This document shows positions 16,140 through 24,662 of a DNA stretch of 34,768 bases, one piece after another (the stretch's first letter is position 1; the number at the start of each line of letters is the position of its first letter). The notes under the pieces are model-generated. The model made no database searches, was not told the origin of the DNA, and saw nothing but the letters and a program-made list of their open reading frames with translations. The stretch lies in the NCBI RefSeq assembly GCF_022952855.1, contig NZ_JALJDX010000165.1:1-34768 (forward strand), given 5' to 3'. Position numbers and translations under genes: made by a program. The stretch comes from Pseudomonas sp. RGM2987. Lineage in GTDB: Bacteria > Pseudomonadota > Gammaproteobacteria > Pseudomonadales > Pseudomonadaceae.

Positions 16140-16646
16140 ATGCAATTCACCCACCCAACCATCCTTGCCCTGCTGCTGGGGTCTGCAATGGCGGCCAACA
16201 GCATGGCCAGCACCGAGGTCACCGTGGAAATCACCAACAATACACGGGGCACGTTGAAAATGAACAACCTGCTGACGGATCCGCCACAAGCCGCAGACTT
16301 CCCGCTAAGCGCTTATGACATCGCGCCGAAATCCACCCACGTGATCCATGTCGCCCACGAAAGGAACTACACCTACCCCACGGCGGGTTGGCAGCCCACA
16401 TTGAAAAAGGTCAAACCCATTGAACTGGTGCTCAACTATGAGATGAATAACTTCAACTTCGAGTGTCAGATGCAAACCCGTTTCCAGGCCCCCATCGTTA
16501 TCGGCGCGTTAGAACCCAGTTACAGGCCGGACTGGAAAAGCCGAACAACTTACACTGGCAACGGCACCTACACGTGCAGATCAGAAGTATCCCGCAAGCT
16601 GCTTGAGCCGCCCTTCGACTACACTGTCCGCCTCATCGTCGAATAG
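16140..16646 (+). CDS. Small secreted protein of unknown function
   Basis: A 168-residue protein with a signal peptide (about 1-23, ILALLLGSAMAANSMA, then STEV). The mature part is predicted mostly beta: TEVTVEITNNTRGTLKMNN at its start and FDYTVRLIVE at its end. It has two cysteines (FECQM and TYTCRS) that could form one disulfide. I do not recognise the family; the N-terminal pattern is loosely like pore-forming or aegerolysin-like beta proteins, but this is too weak to name. The ATG at 16140 is preferred over one six codons earlier because it opens the signal peptide. Base composition is visibly more A+T-rich than the neighbours, suggesting acquisition. It stands alone. Confidence 0.7.
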   Translation: MQFTHPTILALLLGSAMAANSMASTEVTVEITNNTRGTLKMNNLLTDPPQAADFPLSAYDIAPKSTHVIHVAHERNYTYPTAGWQPTLKKVKPIELVLNYEMNNFNFECQMQTRFQAPIVIGALEPSYRPDWKSRTTYTGNGTYTCRSEVSRKLLEPPFDYTVRLIVE

Positions 16647-16690
16647 ACCCACTGGCCGTGTAAAAAATGACGCGGTTCATCGATACCATG

Positions 16691-16719
16691 GCTTCGCCGG
16701 GAGCAGTGCCCGGCGGGGC
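16691..16719. other. Strong hairpin between convergent genes
   Basis: GCTTCGCCGGG at 16691-16701 pairs with CCCGGCGGGGC at 16709-16719 (eleven pairs, two of them G-U) around a seven-base loop. There is no T tract on either side, so it is not a standard intrinsic terminator. It lies between the secreted-protein gene and emhR. Confidence 0.5.
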
Positions 16720-16850
16720 ATTCAGCGTGACGAAACAAAATAGCTACAAAATTTGCCCGAGACTGCCTATCAACCGCGGCATCGTTCAGTTTATAAAAGC
16801 ACCCTGAACGTCTGGAATGACACAAACCGAAGTAAATTACGTACTTTGTT

Positions 16851-17483
16851 TCATTTGCGCAGGCTGGGGCTCAGGCGCAGCATGTCCAGCCCGGTCTCTA
16901 CCCAGCGTTCGGCCTCATCCGCCAGCGCGAAGCTGTCGGGCGCCAACAGCCACTGGTAGAGAATGCCGTCGATGTAGGCGTGAATCGCAATCGCCGCCCT
17001 GTCCGGATCCAGGTCATCGGGCAGTTGGCCGCGATTCACCGCGTTGCGCAGCGACAACGCGATGCGCACGTTGCAGTCCAGGCTGACCTGGCGCCGCTGC
17101 TGGCGCAGGTCGCACATCTCATCGGTGAATTCACACTTATGGAACAGGATTTCATTAATGCGCCGGGTCTTCGGGTCCAGGGCCACCTGTTGGAACAAAC
17201 GCACCAGCAATTTTCGCACACAACCCAGGGGATCAAGCTCTTGCTCACTCTCACTGGCCCGGGCCAAGTCATCGAGAGGCTCATGCAGCGTATCGAGCAT
17301 TGCCTGGAGCAGGTCCGCCTTGTTGCTGAAATGCCAGTAGATGGCGCCGCGCGTCACGCCGGCCAGCGTTGCGATATCGGCCAGGGTGGTGCGGGCAACG
17401 CCCCGTTCGAAAAAGGCTTTCTCGGCCGCTTCAAGTATCTGGCTGCGAGTCTCCAGGGCTTCCTCTTTGGTACGACGGACCAT
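16851..17483 (-). CDS. emhR: TetR-family repressor of the efflux pump, EmhR/TtgR
   Basis: A 210-residue repressor. The N-terminus [20 protein letters not shown] and the helix-turn-helix [20 protein letters not shown] (about 34-53) are nearly those of P. putida TtgR. So are the downstream [16 protein letters not shown] and [18 protein letters not shown], and the end [14 protein letters not shown]. TtgR-type proteins bind plant flavonoids, antibiotics and other hydrophobic drugs and then release the pump promoter. The ATG at 17483 gives exactly the TtgR length; a GTG four codons earlier is less likely. It is divergent from emhABC, with a shared operator at 17625. Confidence 0.95.
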   Translation of the reverse strand: MVRRTKEEALETRSQILEAAEKAFFERGVARTTLADIATLAGVTRGAIYWHFSNKADLLQAMLDTLHEPLDDLARASESEQELDPLGCVRKLLVRLFQQVALDPKTRRINEILFHKCEFTDEMCDLRQQRRQVSLDCNVRIALSLRNAVNRGQLPDDLDPDRAAIAIHAYIDGILYQWLLAPDSFALADEAERWVETGLDMLRLSPSLRK

Positions 17484-17624
17484 GGCAGTAAACACCTCAA
17501 TCAGGATGCATCAGCAGAGCTAAAGGATCAGCTATAAAAAAATGAGCCACGTTTCTGAACGCGTCCCCCGACCTATACAGGCCTGTGTCAGGCTTTTGTA
17601 AAGCCGGATGGTACGCAATTTTGC

Positions 17625-17657
17625 TGTTTACAAACAGCCATGTACGTAAGTATATTT
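17625..17657 (+). promoter_or_regulatory. EmhR/TtgR operator overlapping the emhABC promoter
   Basis: The segment contains TTTACAAACA, CCATG and GTAAGTATATT in the same order and spacing as I recall for the P. putida TtgR operator. A promoter lies inside it: -35 TTTACA at 17627-17632 (or TTACAA one base later) and -10 TATATT at 17651-17656, spacing 17-18 bases. Repressor binding would directly block polymerase. Confidence 0.8.
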
Positions 17658-17682
17658 CTTAGCATCCTACTAATTGAAAAAT

Positions 17683-17725
17683 GCTGCCTTTTTAACCTTT
17701 GATTAACGCTGCTTTTTTAACCTTT
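17683..17725 (+). repeat. 25-base tandem duplication in the emhA leader
   Basis: GCTGCCTTTTTAACCTTT at 17683-17700 recurs at 17708-17725 with one change (C to T). The period is 25 bases. Both copies lie between the -10 (17656) and the emhA start (17771), so they would be in the transcribed leader. Confidence 0.75.
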
Positions 17726-17770
17726 CCACTTTCGAGTGCGCCCGTTGCGCGCCTGGACCCGAGGATTTCC

Positions 17771-18928
17771 ATGCAATTCAAGCCAGCTGTTACCGCTCTG
17801 GTTACCGCCATCGCCCTGGCATCGCTGCTCAGCGGATGCAAGAAGGAAGAAGCGGCGCCTGCCGCCCCCCCACCTCAGGTCGGCTTCGTAACCCTCAAGA
17901 CCCAGCCTTTTACCCTGACCTCGGAACTGCCAGGGCGCACCAGCGCGTTCCGCGTGGCCGAAGTGCGCCCGCAGGTCAACGGCATCATCCTCAAGCGCCT
18001 GTTCAAGGAAGGCGCCGACGTCAAGGCCGGCCAGCAGCTCTACCAGATCGACCCGGCCGTGTACGAAGCGACCCTGAAAAGCGCCGAGGCCAACCTGCGT
18101 TCCACCAAGTCGATTGCCGACCGCTACAAGCAACTGGTGGATGAGCAAGCCGTCAGCCGCCAGGAATACGACACCGCCGTGGCTAACCGCCTCGAGTCGG
18201 AAGCCAACCTGCAGACCGCCCAGATCAACGTGCGCTACACCAAGGTCTACGCGCCGATTTCCGGCCGTATCGGTCGCTCCTCGGTGACCGAAGGTGCGCT
18301 GGTGAGCAACGGCCAGGCCGACGCCCTGGCGACCATCCAGCAACTGGACCCGATCTACGTCGACGTGACCCAGAGCTCGGTGGAACTGCTGCAATTGCGC
18401 CGTGAGCTGGAAAGCGGTCGTCTGCAAAAGGCCGGCGACAACGCCGCCATGGTCAAGCTGACCCTGGAAGACGGCAGCCAGTATCCCCATGAAGGTAAGC
18501 TGGAGTTCTCGGAAGTGTCGGTCGACCAGACCACCGGTTCCGTGACCTTGCGTGCCGTGTTCCCGAACCCGGACCACACCCTGCTGCCGGGCATGTTCGT
18601 CCACGCCCAGTTGCAGGCCGGGGTGAACAGCGCGGCGATCCTCGCGCCGCAGCAAGGCGTGACCCGTGACCTCAAGGGCACGCCGACCGCCCTGGTAGTG
18701 GGCGCGGACGACAAGGTCGAGCTGCGCCAGCTCAAGGCCAGCCGCACCGTCGGCAGCCAGTGGCTGATCGAAGACGGCCTCAAGGCCGGCGACCGCCTGA
18801 TCACCGAAGGCTTGCAATACGTACGCCCTGGAGTGCAGGTCAAGGCCGTCGAAGCCACCAACGTCGGTGCCAAGAACCCGGCCCCCGCTCAGGCAGCTGA
18901 TAAAGCAGCCGGCGGCAAAGGGGAGTAA
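17771..18928 (+). CDS. emhA: RND efflux periplasmic adaptor EmhA (TtgA/MexA type)
   Basis: A 385-residue membrane fusion protein linking the inner-membrane pump to the outer-membrane channel. It has a lipoprotein signal with lipobox LLSGC (Cys23). The lipoyl-domain half motif is VRPQVNGIILKRLFKEGADV, and the helical hairpin follows (about 95-150, YEATLKSAEANLRSTKS). The second lipoyl half is TKVYAPISGRIGRS. It ends with the beta-barrel and membrane-proximal domains. The ATG at 17771 has GAGGA six bases before it. It is followed after three bases by emhB. Confidence 0.95.
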   Translation: MQFKPAVTALVTAIALASLLSGCKKEEAAPAAPPPQVGFVTLKTQPFTLTSELPGRTSAFRVAEVRPQVNGIILKRLFKEGADVKAGQQLYQIDPAVYEATLKSAEANLRSTKSIADRYKQLVDEQAVSRQEYDTAVANRLESEANLQTAQINVRYTKVYAPISGRIGRSSVTEGALVSNGQADALATIQQLDPIYVDVTQSSVELLQLRRELESGRLQKAGDNAAMVKLTLEDGSQYPHEGKLEFSEVSVDQTTGSVTLRAVFPNPDHTLLPGMFVHAQLQAGVNSAAILAPQQGVTRDLKGTPTALVVGADDKVELRQLKASRTVGSQWLIEDGLKAGDRLITEGLQYVRPGVQVKAVEATNVGAKNPAPAQAADKAAGGKGE

Positions 18929-18931
18929 ACC

Positions 18932-21900
18932 ATGTCGAAATTCTTTATCGACCGTCCGATTTTCGCCTGGGTGATTGCCCTGGTGATCATGCTGGTCGGG
19001 GCTCTATCGATCCTCAAGTTGCCGATCAACCAGTACCCGAGCATCGCGCCGCCGGCCATTGCGATCCAGGTCACCTACCCGGGTGCGTCCGCGCAGACCG
19101 TGCAGGACACCGTGGTGCAGGTCATCGAGCAACAGCTCAACGGTATCGACAACCTGCGTTATGTCTCCTCGGAAAGTAACTCCGACGGCAGCATGACCAT
19201 CACCGCGACCTTCGAGCAGGGCACCAACTCCGACACTGCGCAGGTCCAGGTCCAGAACAAGCTGAACCTGGCAACCCCGCTGCTGCCGCAAGAAGTGCAG
19301 CAGCAGGGTATCCGCGTGACCAAGTCGGTGAGGAACTTCCTGATGGTGATCGGCGTGGTGTCGCGCGACGGCACCATGACCCGGGAAGACCTTTCCAACT
19401 ACATTGTGTCGAACATGCAGGACCCGATCTCCCGCACTTCCGGCGTGGGTGACTTCCAAGTCTTCGGCGCCCAGTACGCGATGCGGATCTGGCTCGACCC
19501 GGCCAAGCTGAACAACTACAGCCTGACCCCGGTCGACGTGAGGACCGCCATCGCCGCGCAGAACGTCCAGGTCTCGTCCGGCCAGCTCGGTGGCCTGCCT
19601 GCCGTGCCCGGCCAGCAACTGAACGCCACCATCATCGGCAAGACCCGCCTGCAGACCGCCGAGCAATTCAAGGCAATTCTGCTCAAGGTCAACCCGGACG
19701 GCTCGCAGGTGCGCGTCGGTGACGTCGCCGATGTCGCCCTGGGGGGTGAAAACTACGCCATCAACGCCCAGTTCAACGGCGCTCCGGCGTCGGGTCTGGC
19801 GGTGCGACTGGCCACCGGTGCCAACGCCCTCGACACGGCCAAGGCGCTGCGTCGGACCGTGGATAACCTCAAGCCGTTCTTCCCGCCTGGCATGGAAGTG
19901 GTGTTCCCGTATGACACCACGCCAGTGGTAAGCGAATCGATCAAAGGCGTGGTGGAAACCCTGGTCGAAGCGGTCGCCCTGGTGTTCCTGGTGATGTTCC
20001 TGTTCCTGCAGAACTTCCGCGCCACCATCATCACCACGATGACGGTGCCAGTGGTCTTGCTCGGTACCTTCGGGATCCTCGCGGCGTTCGGCTTCAGCAT
20101 CAACACCCTGACCATGTTCGGCATGGTGCTGGCCATCGGCTTGCTGGTGGACGACGCCATCGTCGTGGTGGAAAACGTCGAGCGGGTGATGAGCGAGGAA
20201 GGCCTGTCACCCAAGGAAGCCACCAAGAAATCCATGGGCCAGATCCAGGGCGCCCTGGTGGGTATTGCCCTGGTGCTCTCGGCGGTATTGCTGCCAATGG
20301 CGTTCTTCGGCGGCTCCACCGGTGTGATCTACAAACAGTTCTCCATCACCATCGTCTCGGCCATGGCCCTGTCGGTGCTGGTTGCGCTGATCTTCACCCC
20401 GGCCTTGTGCGCCACCATGCTCAAGGCGATCCCCAAGGGTGAGCACGGCACGCCCAAGCGCGGCTTCTTCGGTTGGTTCAACCGCACCTTCGACCGTGGC
20501 GTGCGCAGCTACGAGCGCGGCGTGGGCAACATACTCCGGCACAAGGCGCCGTACCTGCTGGCCTACATCATCATCGTGGTCGGCATGGTCTGGCTGTTCA
20601 CCCGCATCCCGACCGCGTTCCTCCCGGAAGAAGACCAGGGCGTACTGTTTGCCCAGGTGCAGACGCCGGCCGGCTCCAGCGCCGAGCGGACCCAGGTGGT
20701 GGTGGACAACATGCGCGAGTTCCTGCTGCGCCCGACCAAGGACGGCGGCGAAGGCGACGGCGTGGCCTCGGTGTTCACCGTGACCGGCTTCAACTTCGCC
20801 GGCCGTGGCCAGAGTTCGGGCATGGCGTTCATCATGCTCAAGCCGTGGGAAGAACGTAACGCTGACAACACGGTGTTCAAGATCTCGGCCCGGGCCCAGC
20901 AACACTTCTTCACCTTCCGCGATGCGATGGTATTTGCCTTCGCCCCGCCGGCGGTGATGGAACTGGGTAACGCCACCGGTTTCGACGTGTTCCTGCAGGA
21001 TCGCGCCGGCATCGGCCACGACAAACTGATGGAAGCGCGCAACCAGTTCCTGGGCATGGCGTCCCAGAGCAAGGTACTGGCTCAGGTTCGTCCGAACGGC
21101 CTGAACGACGAGCCGCAATACCAGCTGGAAATCGATGACGAGAAAGCCAGTGCACTGGGCATTACCCTTACGGACATCAACAACACCCTGTCGATTGCCC
21201 TGGGCAGTAGCTACGTGAATGACTTCATCGACCGTGGCCGGGTGAAAAAGGTGTACGTGCAAGGCCAGCCGGGTGCGCGCATGAGCCCCGAGGACCTCAA
21301 GAAGTGGTACGTGCGCAACAGCGCCGGCACCATGGTGCCGTTCACCGCGTTCGCCAAGGGTGAGTGGATCTACGGATCGCCCAAGCTGGCCCGCTACAAC
21401 GGCGTGGAAGCGATGGAAATCCTCGGCGCCCCGGCGCCGGGTTACTCCACCGGTGAAGCCATGGCGGAAGTCGAAGCCATCGCCAAGAAACTGCCGGCCG
21501 GTGTCGGTATCTCCTGGACCGGGCTGTCCTACGAGGAGCGCCTGTCGGGCTCCCAGGCGCCAGCGCTGTATGCCTTGTCATTGCTGATGGTGTTCCTGTG
21601 CCTGGCGGCGCTGTATGAAAGCTGGTCGATTCCGATCGCGGTCATGCTCGTGGTGCCCCTGGGGATCATCGGTGCCCTGCTGGCGACCAGCCTGCGCGGC
21701 CTGTCCAACGACGTGTACTTCCAGGTGGGCTTGCTGACGACCATCGGCCTGGCGGCGAAAAACGCCATCCTGATCGTCGAGTTCGCCAAGGAACTCCACG
21801 AACAGGGCCGCAGCCTGATGGACGCCGCCATCGAAGCTTGTAGGATGCGTCTGCGGCCGATCATCATGACCTCCCTGGCGTTCGTCCTCGGCGTAGTCCC

Positions 21901-22096
21901 GCTGGCGATCTCCACCGGCGCCGGCTCGGGCAGCCAACATGCCATCGGTACCGGGGTGATCGGCGGTATGATCACCGCTACTGTCCTGGCAATCTTCTGG
22001 GTGCCATTGTTCTTCGTGTCCGTGTCGTCCATCGGTCGCCGCAAAAATGCCGATCACGACGACACTCCTGAAACTTCCAAAGAGGCTGGCCAATGA
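18932..22096 (+). CDS. emhB: RND multidrug efflux pump EmhB (TtgB/MexB type)
   Basis: A 1054-residue proton-driven pump of the HAE1 family with twelve transmembrane helices and two large periplasmic loops. It starts [20 protein letters not shown], the typical AcrB opening. The proton-relay aspartates are in [20 protein letters not shown] (about 407-408 in family numbering). The second repeat carries [22 protein letters not shown]. Length fits MexB, TtgB and AcrB. Substrates in relatives are hydrophobic antibiotics, aromatic hydrocarbons and solvents. It has a GGGGAG ribosome binding site at the emhA end and overlaps emhC by four bases. Confidence 0.97.
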   Translation: MSKFFIDRPIFAWVIALVIMLVGALSILKLPINQYPSIAPPAIAIQVTYPGASAQTVQDTVVQVIEQQLNGIDNLRYVSSESNSDGSMTITATFEQGTNSDTAQVQVQNKLNLATPLLPQEVQQQGIRVTKSVRNFLMVIGVVSRDGTMTREDLSNYIVSNMQDPISRTSGVGDFQVFGAQYAMRIWLDPAKLNNYSLTPVDVRTAIAAQNVQVSSGQLGGLPAVPGQQLNATIIGKTRLQTAEQFKAILLKVNPDGSQVRVGDVADVALGGENYAINAQFNGAPASGLAVRLATGANALDTAKALRRTVDNLKPFFPPGMEVVFPYDTTPVVSESIKGVVETLVEAVALVFLVMFLFLQNFRATIITTMTVPVVLLGTFGILAAFGFSINTLTMFGMVLAIGLLVDDAIVVVENVERVMSEEGLSPKEATKKSMGQIQGALVGIALVLSAVLLPMAFFGGSTGVIYKQFSITIVSAMALSVLVALIFTPALCATMLKAIPKGEHGTPKRGFFGWFNRTFDRGVRSYERGVGNILRHKAPYLLAYIIIVVGMVWLFTRIPTAFLPEEDQGVLFAQVQTPAGSSAERTQVVVDNMREFLLRPTKDGGEGDGVASVFTVTGFNFAGRGQSSGMAFIMLKPWEERNADNTVFKISARAQQHFFTFRDAMVFAFAPPAVMELGNATGFDVFLQDRAGIGHDKLMEARNQFLGMASQSKVLAQVRPNGLNDEPQYQLEIDDEKASALGITLTDINNTLSIALGSSYVNDFIDRGRVKKVYVQGQPGARMSPEDLKKWYVRNSAGTMVPFTAFAKGEWIYGSPKLARYNGVEAMEILGAPAPGYSTGEAMAEVEAIAKKLPAGVGISWTGLSYEERLSGSQAPALYALSLLMVFLCLAALYESWSIPIAVMLVVPLGIIGALLATSLRGLSNDVYFQVGLLTTIGLAAKNAILIVEFAKELHEQGRSLMDAAIEACRMRLRPIIMTSLAFVLGVVPLAISTGAGSGSQHAIGTGVIGGMITATVLAIFWVPLFFVSVSSIGRRKNADHDDTPETSKEAGQ

Positions 22097-23550
22097 GCAA
22101 GTCGCTACTTTCCCTGACCATCGCCGCGGTCGTGCTCAGCGGTTGCTCGCTGATCCCCGACTATCAGCGGCCCGAAGCACCGGTCGCGGCGCAGTACCCG
22201 CAAGGCCCGGCCTACGAGTCGGCGAAAGCGCCCGGCCAGGCCGCCGCCGAGCAGGGCTGGAAACAGTTTTTCCATGATCCGGCGTTGCAGCAGCTGATCC
22301 AGGTGGCCCTGGAAAACAACCGCGACCTGCGGGTCGCAGCGCTGAACATCGACGCCTACGCCGCGCAATACCGCATCCAGCGCGCCGACCTGTTTCCGGC
22401 GGTCTCGGCCACCGGTGCCGCCAGCCGCCAGCGGGTGCCGGCGCGGGCTTCGCAGACCGGTGAAGCGGCGATCAGCAGTTCCTATTCCGCCACCCTGGGC
22501 ATCAGCGCCTATGAGCTGGACCTGTTCGGTCGGGTTCGCAGCTTGAGCGAGCAAGCGCTGCAAAGCTACTTCGCCACTGAAGAAGCCCGGCGCAGCACGC
22601 AGATCAGCCTGGTGGCGAACGTCGCCAATGCCTACCTGACCTGGCAGGCCGACAAGGAACTGCTCAAGCTGACCCAGGAGACCCTGGGTGCCTACGAGCA
22701 AAGCCTCAAGCTGACCTCGCGCAGCGCCGAAGTCGGCGTGGCCTCGGCCCTGGACCTGAGCCAGGCCCGCACCGCCGTGGAGAACGCACGAGTGCAACTG
22801 GCGCGCTACACCCGCCAGGTGGCCCAGGACGAGAACAGCCTGACCCTGTTGCTGGGCACCGGCCTGCCGGCCAATCTGCAATCGCAACCTTTGAGCGATG
22901 ACTTGCTCAGCGAAGTGCCGGCCGGGCTGCCGTCGGACCTGCTGCAACGGCGCCCGGACATCCTCCAGGCCGAACGCAACCTGCTCGCCGCCAACGCCAA
23001 CATCGGCGCCGCGCGGGCCGCGTTCTTCCCGAGCATCAGCCTGACGGCCAACGCCGGCACGCTGAGCCCGGACCTGTCCGGCCTGTTCAAGGGCGGCTCG
23101 GGCACCTGGAGCTTCGCCCCGCAGATCAACCTGCCGATCTTCAACGCCGGCAGCCTGCGGGCAAGCCTGGATTACGCCAAGGTCCAGAAAGACATCAACG
23201 TCGCGCAGTATGAGAAGTCGATTCAGACGGCGTTCCAGGAAGTCTCCGACGGCCTGGCCGCTCGCCAGACCTACAACGAACAGTTGCAGGCCCAGACCGA
23301 CTTCGTCGCCGCCAACCAGGATTACTACCGCCTGGCCGAGCGTCGCTACCGCATCGGCGTCGACAGCAACCTGACCTTCCTCGACGCCCAGCGCCAACTG
23401 TTCAGCGCCCAGCAATCGCTGATCACCGACCGCCTTGCGCAGTTGACCAGTGAGGTCAACCTGTACAAGGCACTGGGGGGTGGCTGGAATGCCGAGACTG
23501 GCAAGAACGAACCGGTGAAAGAAGAAGCGCCCAAGACCCGGCTGTTCTGA
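22093..23550 (+). CDS. emhC: Outer-membrane efflux lipoprotein EmhC (TtgC/OprM type)
   Basis: A 485-residue TolC-like channel of the NodT/OprM family. The lipobox is VLSGC, with Cys18 as the acylated residue, followed by [13 protein letters not shown]. Two outer membrane efflux protein repeats follow. Diagnostic stretches are [32 protein letters not shown] and, near residue 430, [20 protein letters not shown]. The ATG overlaps the emhB TGA in an ATGA arrangement, so it is translationally coupled. A terminator follows 20 bases after the stop, closing the emhABC operon. Confidence 0.96.
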   Translation: MSKSLLSLTIAAVVLSGCSLIPDYQRPEAPVAAQYPQGPAYESAKAPGQAAAEQGWKQFFHDPALQQLIQVALENNRDLRVAALNIDAYAAQYRIQRADLFPAVSATGAASRQRVPARASQTGEAAISSSYSATLGISAYELDLFGRVRSLSEQALQSYFATEEARRSTQISLVANVANAYLTWQADKELLKLTQETLGAYEQSLKLTSRSAEVGVASALDLSQARTAVENARVQLARYTRQVAQDENSLTLLLGTGLPANLQSQPLSDDLLSEVPAGLPSDLLQRRPDILQAERNLLAANANIGAARAAFFPSISLTANAGTLSPDLSGLFKGGSGTWSFAPQINLPIFNAGSLRASLDYAKVQKDINVAQYEKSIQTAFQEVSDGLAARQTYNEQLQAQTDFVAANQDYYRLAERRYRIGVDSNLTFLDAQRQLFSAQQSLITDRLAQLTSEVNLYKALGGGWNAETGKNEPVKEEAPKTRLF

Positions 23551-23570
23551 TCGTGCTTGAACGCTGAACA

Positions 23571-23598
23571 AAAAGCCCACCGGAAGGTGGGCTTTTTT
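23571..23598 (+). terminator. Rho-independent terminator of emhABC
   Basis: AGCCCACC (23574-23581) pairs perfectly with GGTGGGCT (23586-23593) around a GGAA tetraloop, flanked by A and T runs. Confidence 0.95.
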
Positions 23599-23632
23599 GT
23601 TTTTAATCGCTTTCAAGCTCAACACACAAACC

Positions 23633-23740
23633 TGTGGCGAGGGAGCTTGCTCCCGCTGGGCTGCGAAGCGGCCCCAAACCCTGCCAAATGCGGAGCAACA
23701 AGACTGGCTGCGGATCCTGTGGGAGCGAGCCTGCTCGCGA
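23633..23740. repeat. Single REP of family B followed by a single REP of family A
   Basis: A family B copy at 23633-23657 and a slightly diverged family A copy at 23718-23740 (TGTGGGAGCGAGCCTGCTCG, then CGA), both in plus orientation. Neither has an inverted partner nearby. Confidence 0.85.
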
Positions 23741-23779
23741 TGGCTGTGTGTCGGTCTGTGTGGATTTTTTGACCGGGTA

Positions 23780-24043
23780 CATATCCGTTGCTGCGGTAAC
23801 GACGGCTTAGGGTTCCGCCCTGACGGCGGGTCACTTTTGAGAAGCGCAAAAGTAACCAAAACGCTCTTACCCCACCACTGGGCACCTCGCTTACGCTCGG
23901 TGTTCCCTCACTCCGGCATTGCTCCGTGGGCCCGCCGCGATGGGCCATCCATGGCCCTGCGCGGCTATCCCGGCATCCATGCCGGGATGCCCACTACGCA
24001 ATGCCTGCGTTCGGCCCTTGTGGTTAATGGGGCGCTCAAGATC
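23780..24043. repeat. Non-coding palindrome-rich spacer, candidate dispersed repeat
   Basis: No convincing gene lies here. It holds three ordered dyads: ACTTTTG with CAAAAGT (23833-23853), GGGCCAT-CC-ATGGCCC (23942-23957) and CCCGGCAT-CC-ATGCCGGG (23969-23986). The last two share the same CC centre. I recall near-identical stretches recurring between genes in other fluorescent pseudomonads, but could not verify it here. Confidence 0.5.
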
Positions 24044-24112
24044 AAAAGCAAAGCAAAAGCAAAAGCAAAAGCAAAAGCAAAAGCAAAAGCAAAAGCAAAA
24101 GCAAAAGCAAAA
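24044..24112. repeat. Hexanucleotide microsatellite (AAAAGC)n
   Basis: One AAAAGC unit, one 5-base AAAGC unit, then nine uninterrupted AAAAGC units (24055-24108), ending in a run of A. It is non-coding as far as I can tell. The near-perfect array suggests length variation by slippage. Confidence 0.9.
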
Positions 24113-24152
24113 ACGAGGCGGCCTGGTCTCTCGCGGCTGTACCTCAATCTAA

Positions 24153-24323
24153 TGTGGGAGCGAGCTTGCTCGCGAAGACGTCAGCCCAGACAGCCCAAGA
24201 CCCGTGGCGGGGGAGCTTGCTCCCGCTCGGCTGCGCAGCAGTCGCAAGACCTGGCCCTGCGGTTTGCCTGAAGGAACGCAGGGGCCTGCTTCGCTGGCCT
24301 GCGGGAGCTGGCTCCCTCGCCAC
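24153..24323. repeat. REP of family A plus degenerate family B REPIN
   Basis: A family A copy lies at 24153-24176. A degenerate family B pair follows at 24203-24227 and 24301-24323, with changes in both arms. This ends the repeat-filled spacer between emhC and the porin gene; from about 24340 onward the sequence is the porin promoter region. Confidence 0.75.
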
Positions 24324-24420
24324 GTTGGGTTGGTGTGGAGTTGAAAATTGGCGATCGACCACAGGGAATTCAGGGTGGATATTGGATCTGTGAGCATTCT
24401 GTGTTCGCAAGTGTTACGCC

Positions 24421-24455
24421 ATTCGATCAGCCATTTTGCCGTTCGATAATCGCCC
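24421..24455 (+). promoter_or_regulatory. PcaR-type operator upstream of the porin gene
   Basis: GTTCGATAATCGCCC at 24441-24455 matches 14 of 15 bases of the PcaR site GTTCGATAATCGCAC as I know it from P. putida. A half-site ATTCGATCAG lies exactly 20 bases upstream at 24421, and another GTTCGAT occurs at 24530. PcaR responds to beta-ketoadipate and activates pca genes. Confidence 0.65.
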
Positions 24456-24662
24456 AAAACCCGCAATCGCCAATTGAAGCCATCCCGCCCTGCCCTTCAC
24501 CATCGTTCGCACAAAACCAATAACATCAGGTTCGATGCCATGCCCCTACGTCCCGCCTCGCCCGGCTGATTCTCGATCAGCGCCCCTGTTATCCACCGTC
24601 CTGTCTGCGACCCGAGGTCGCGGCAATGACTTGCTTCGCCCACAACAATTAGAGAAACGTCC

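Noticed and set aside
22105..23859. Minus-strand frame across emhC (584 codons)
   Set aside because: It is antisense to an intact OprM-type gene and reads through a terminator and REPs at its start.
24044..24112. CRISPR-like array
   Set aside because: The units are six bases with no spacers, so it is a simple sequence repeat. No cas genes are nearby.
23597..24271. Apparent Lys-Ala repeat protein in the emhC-porin spacer
   Set aside because: The Lys-Ala run is only the translation of the AAAAGC microsatellite. The frame starts in a terminator region and crosses REPs, and other frames give equally repetitive Gln-Lys products.
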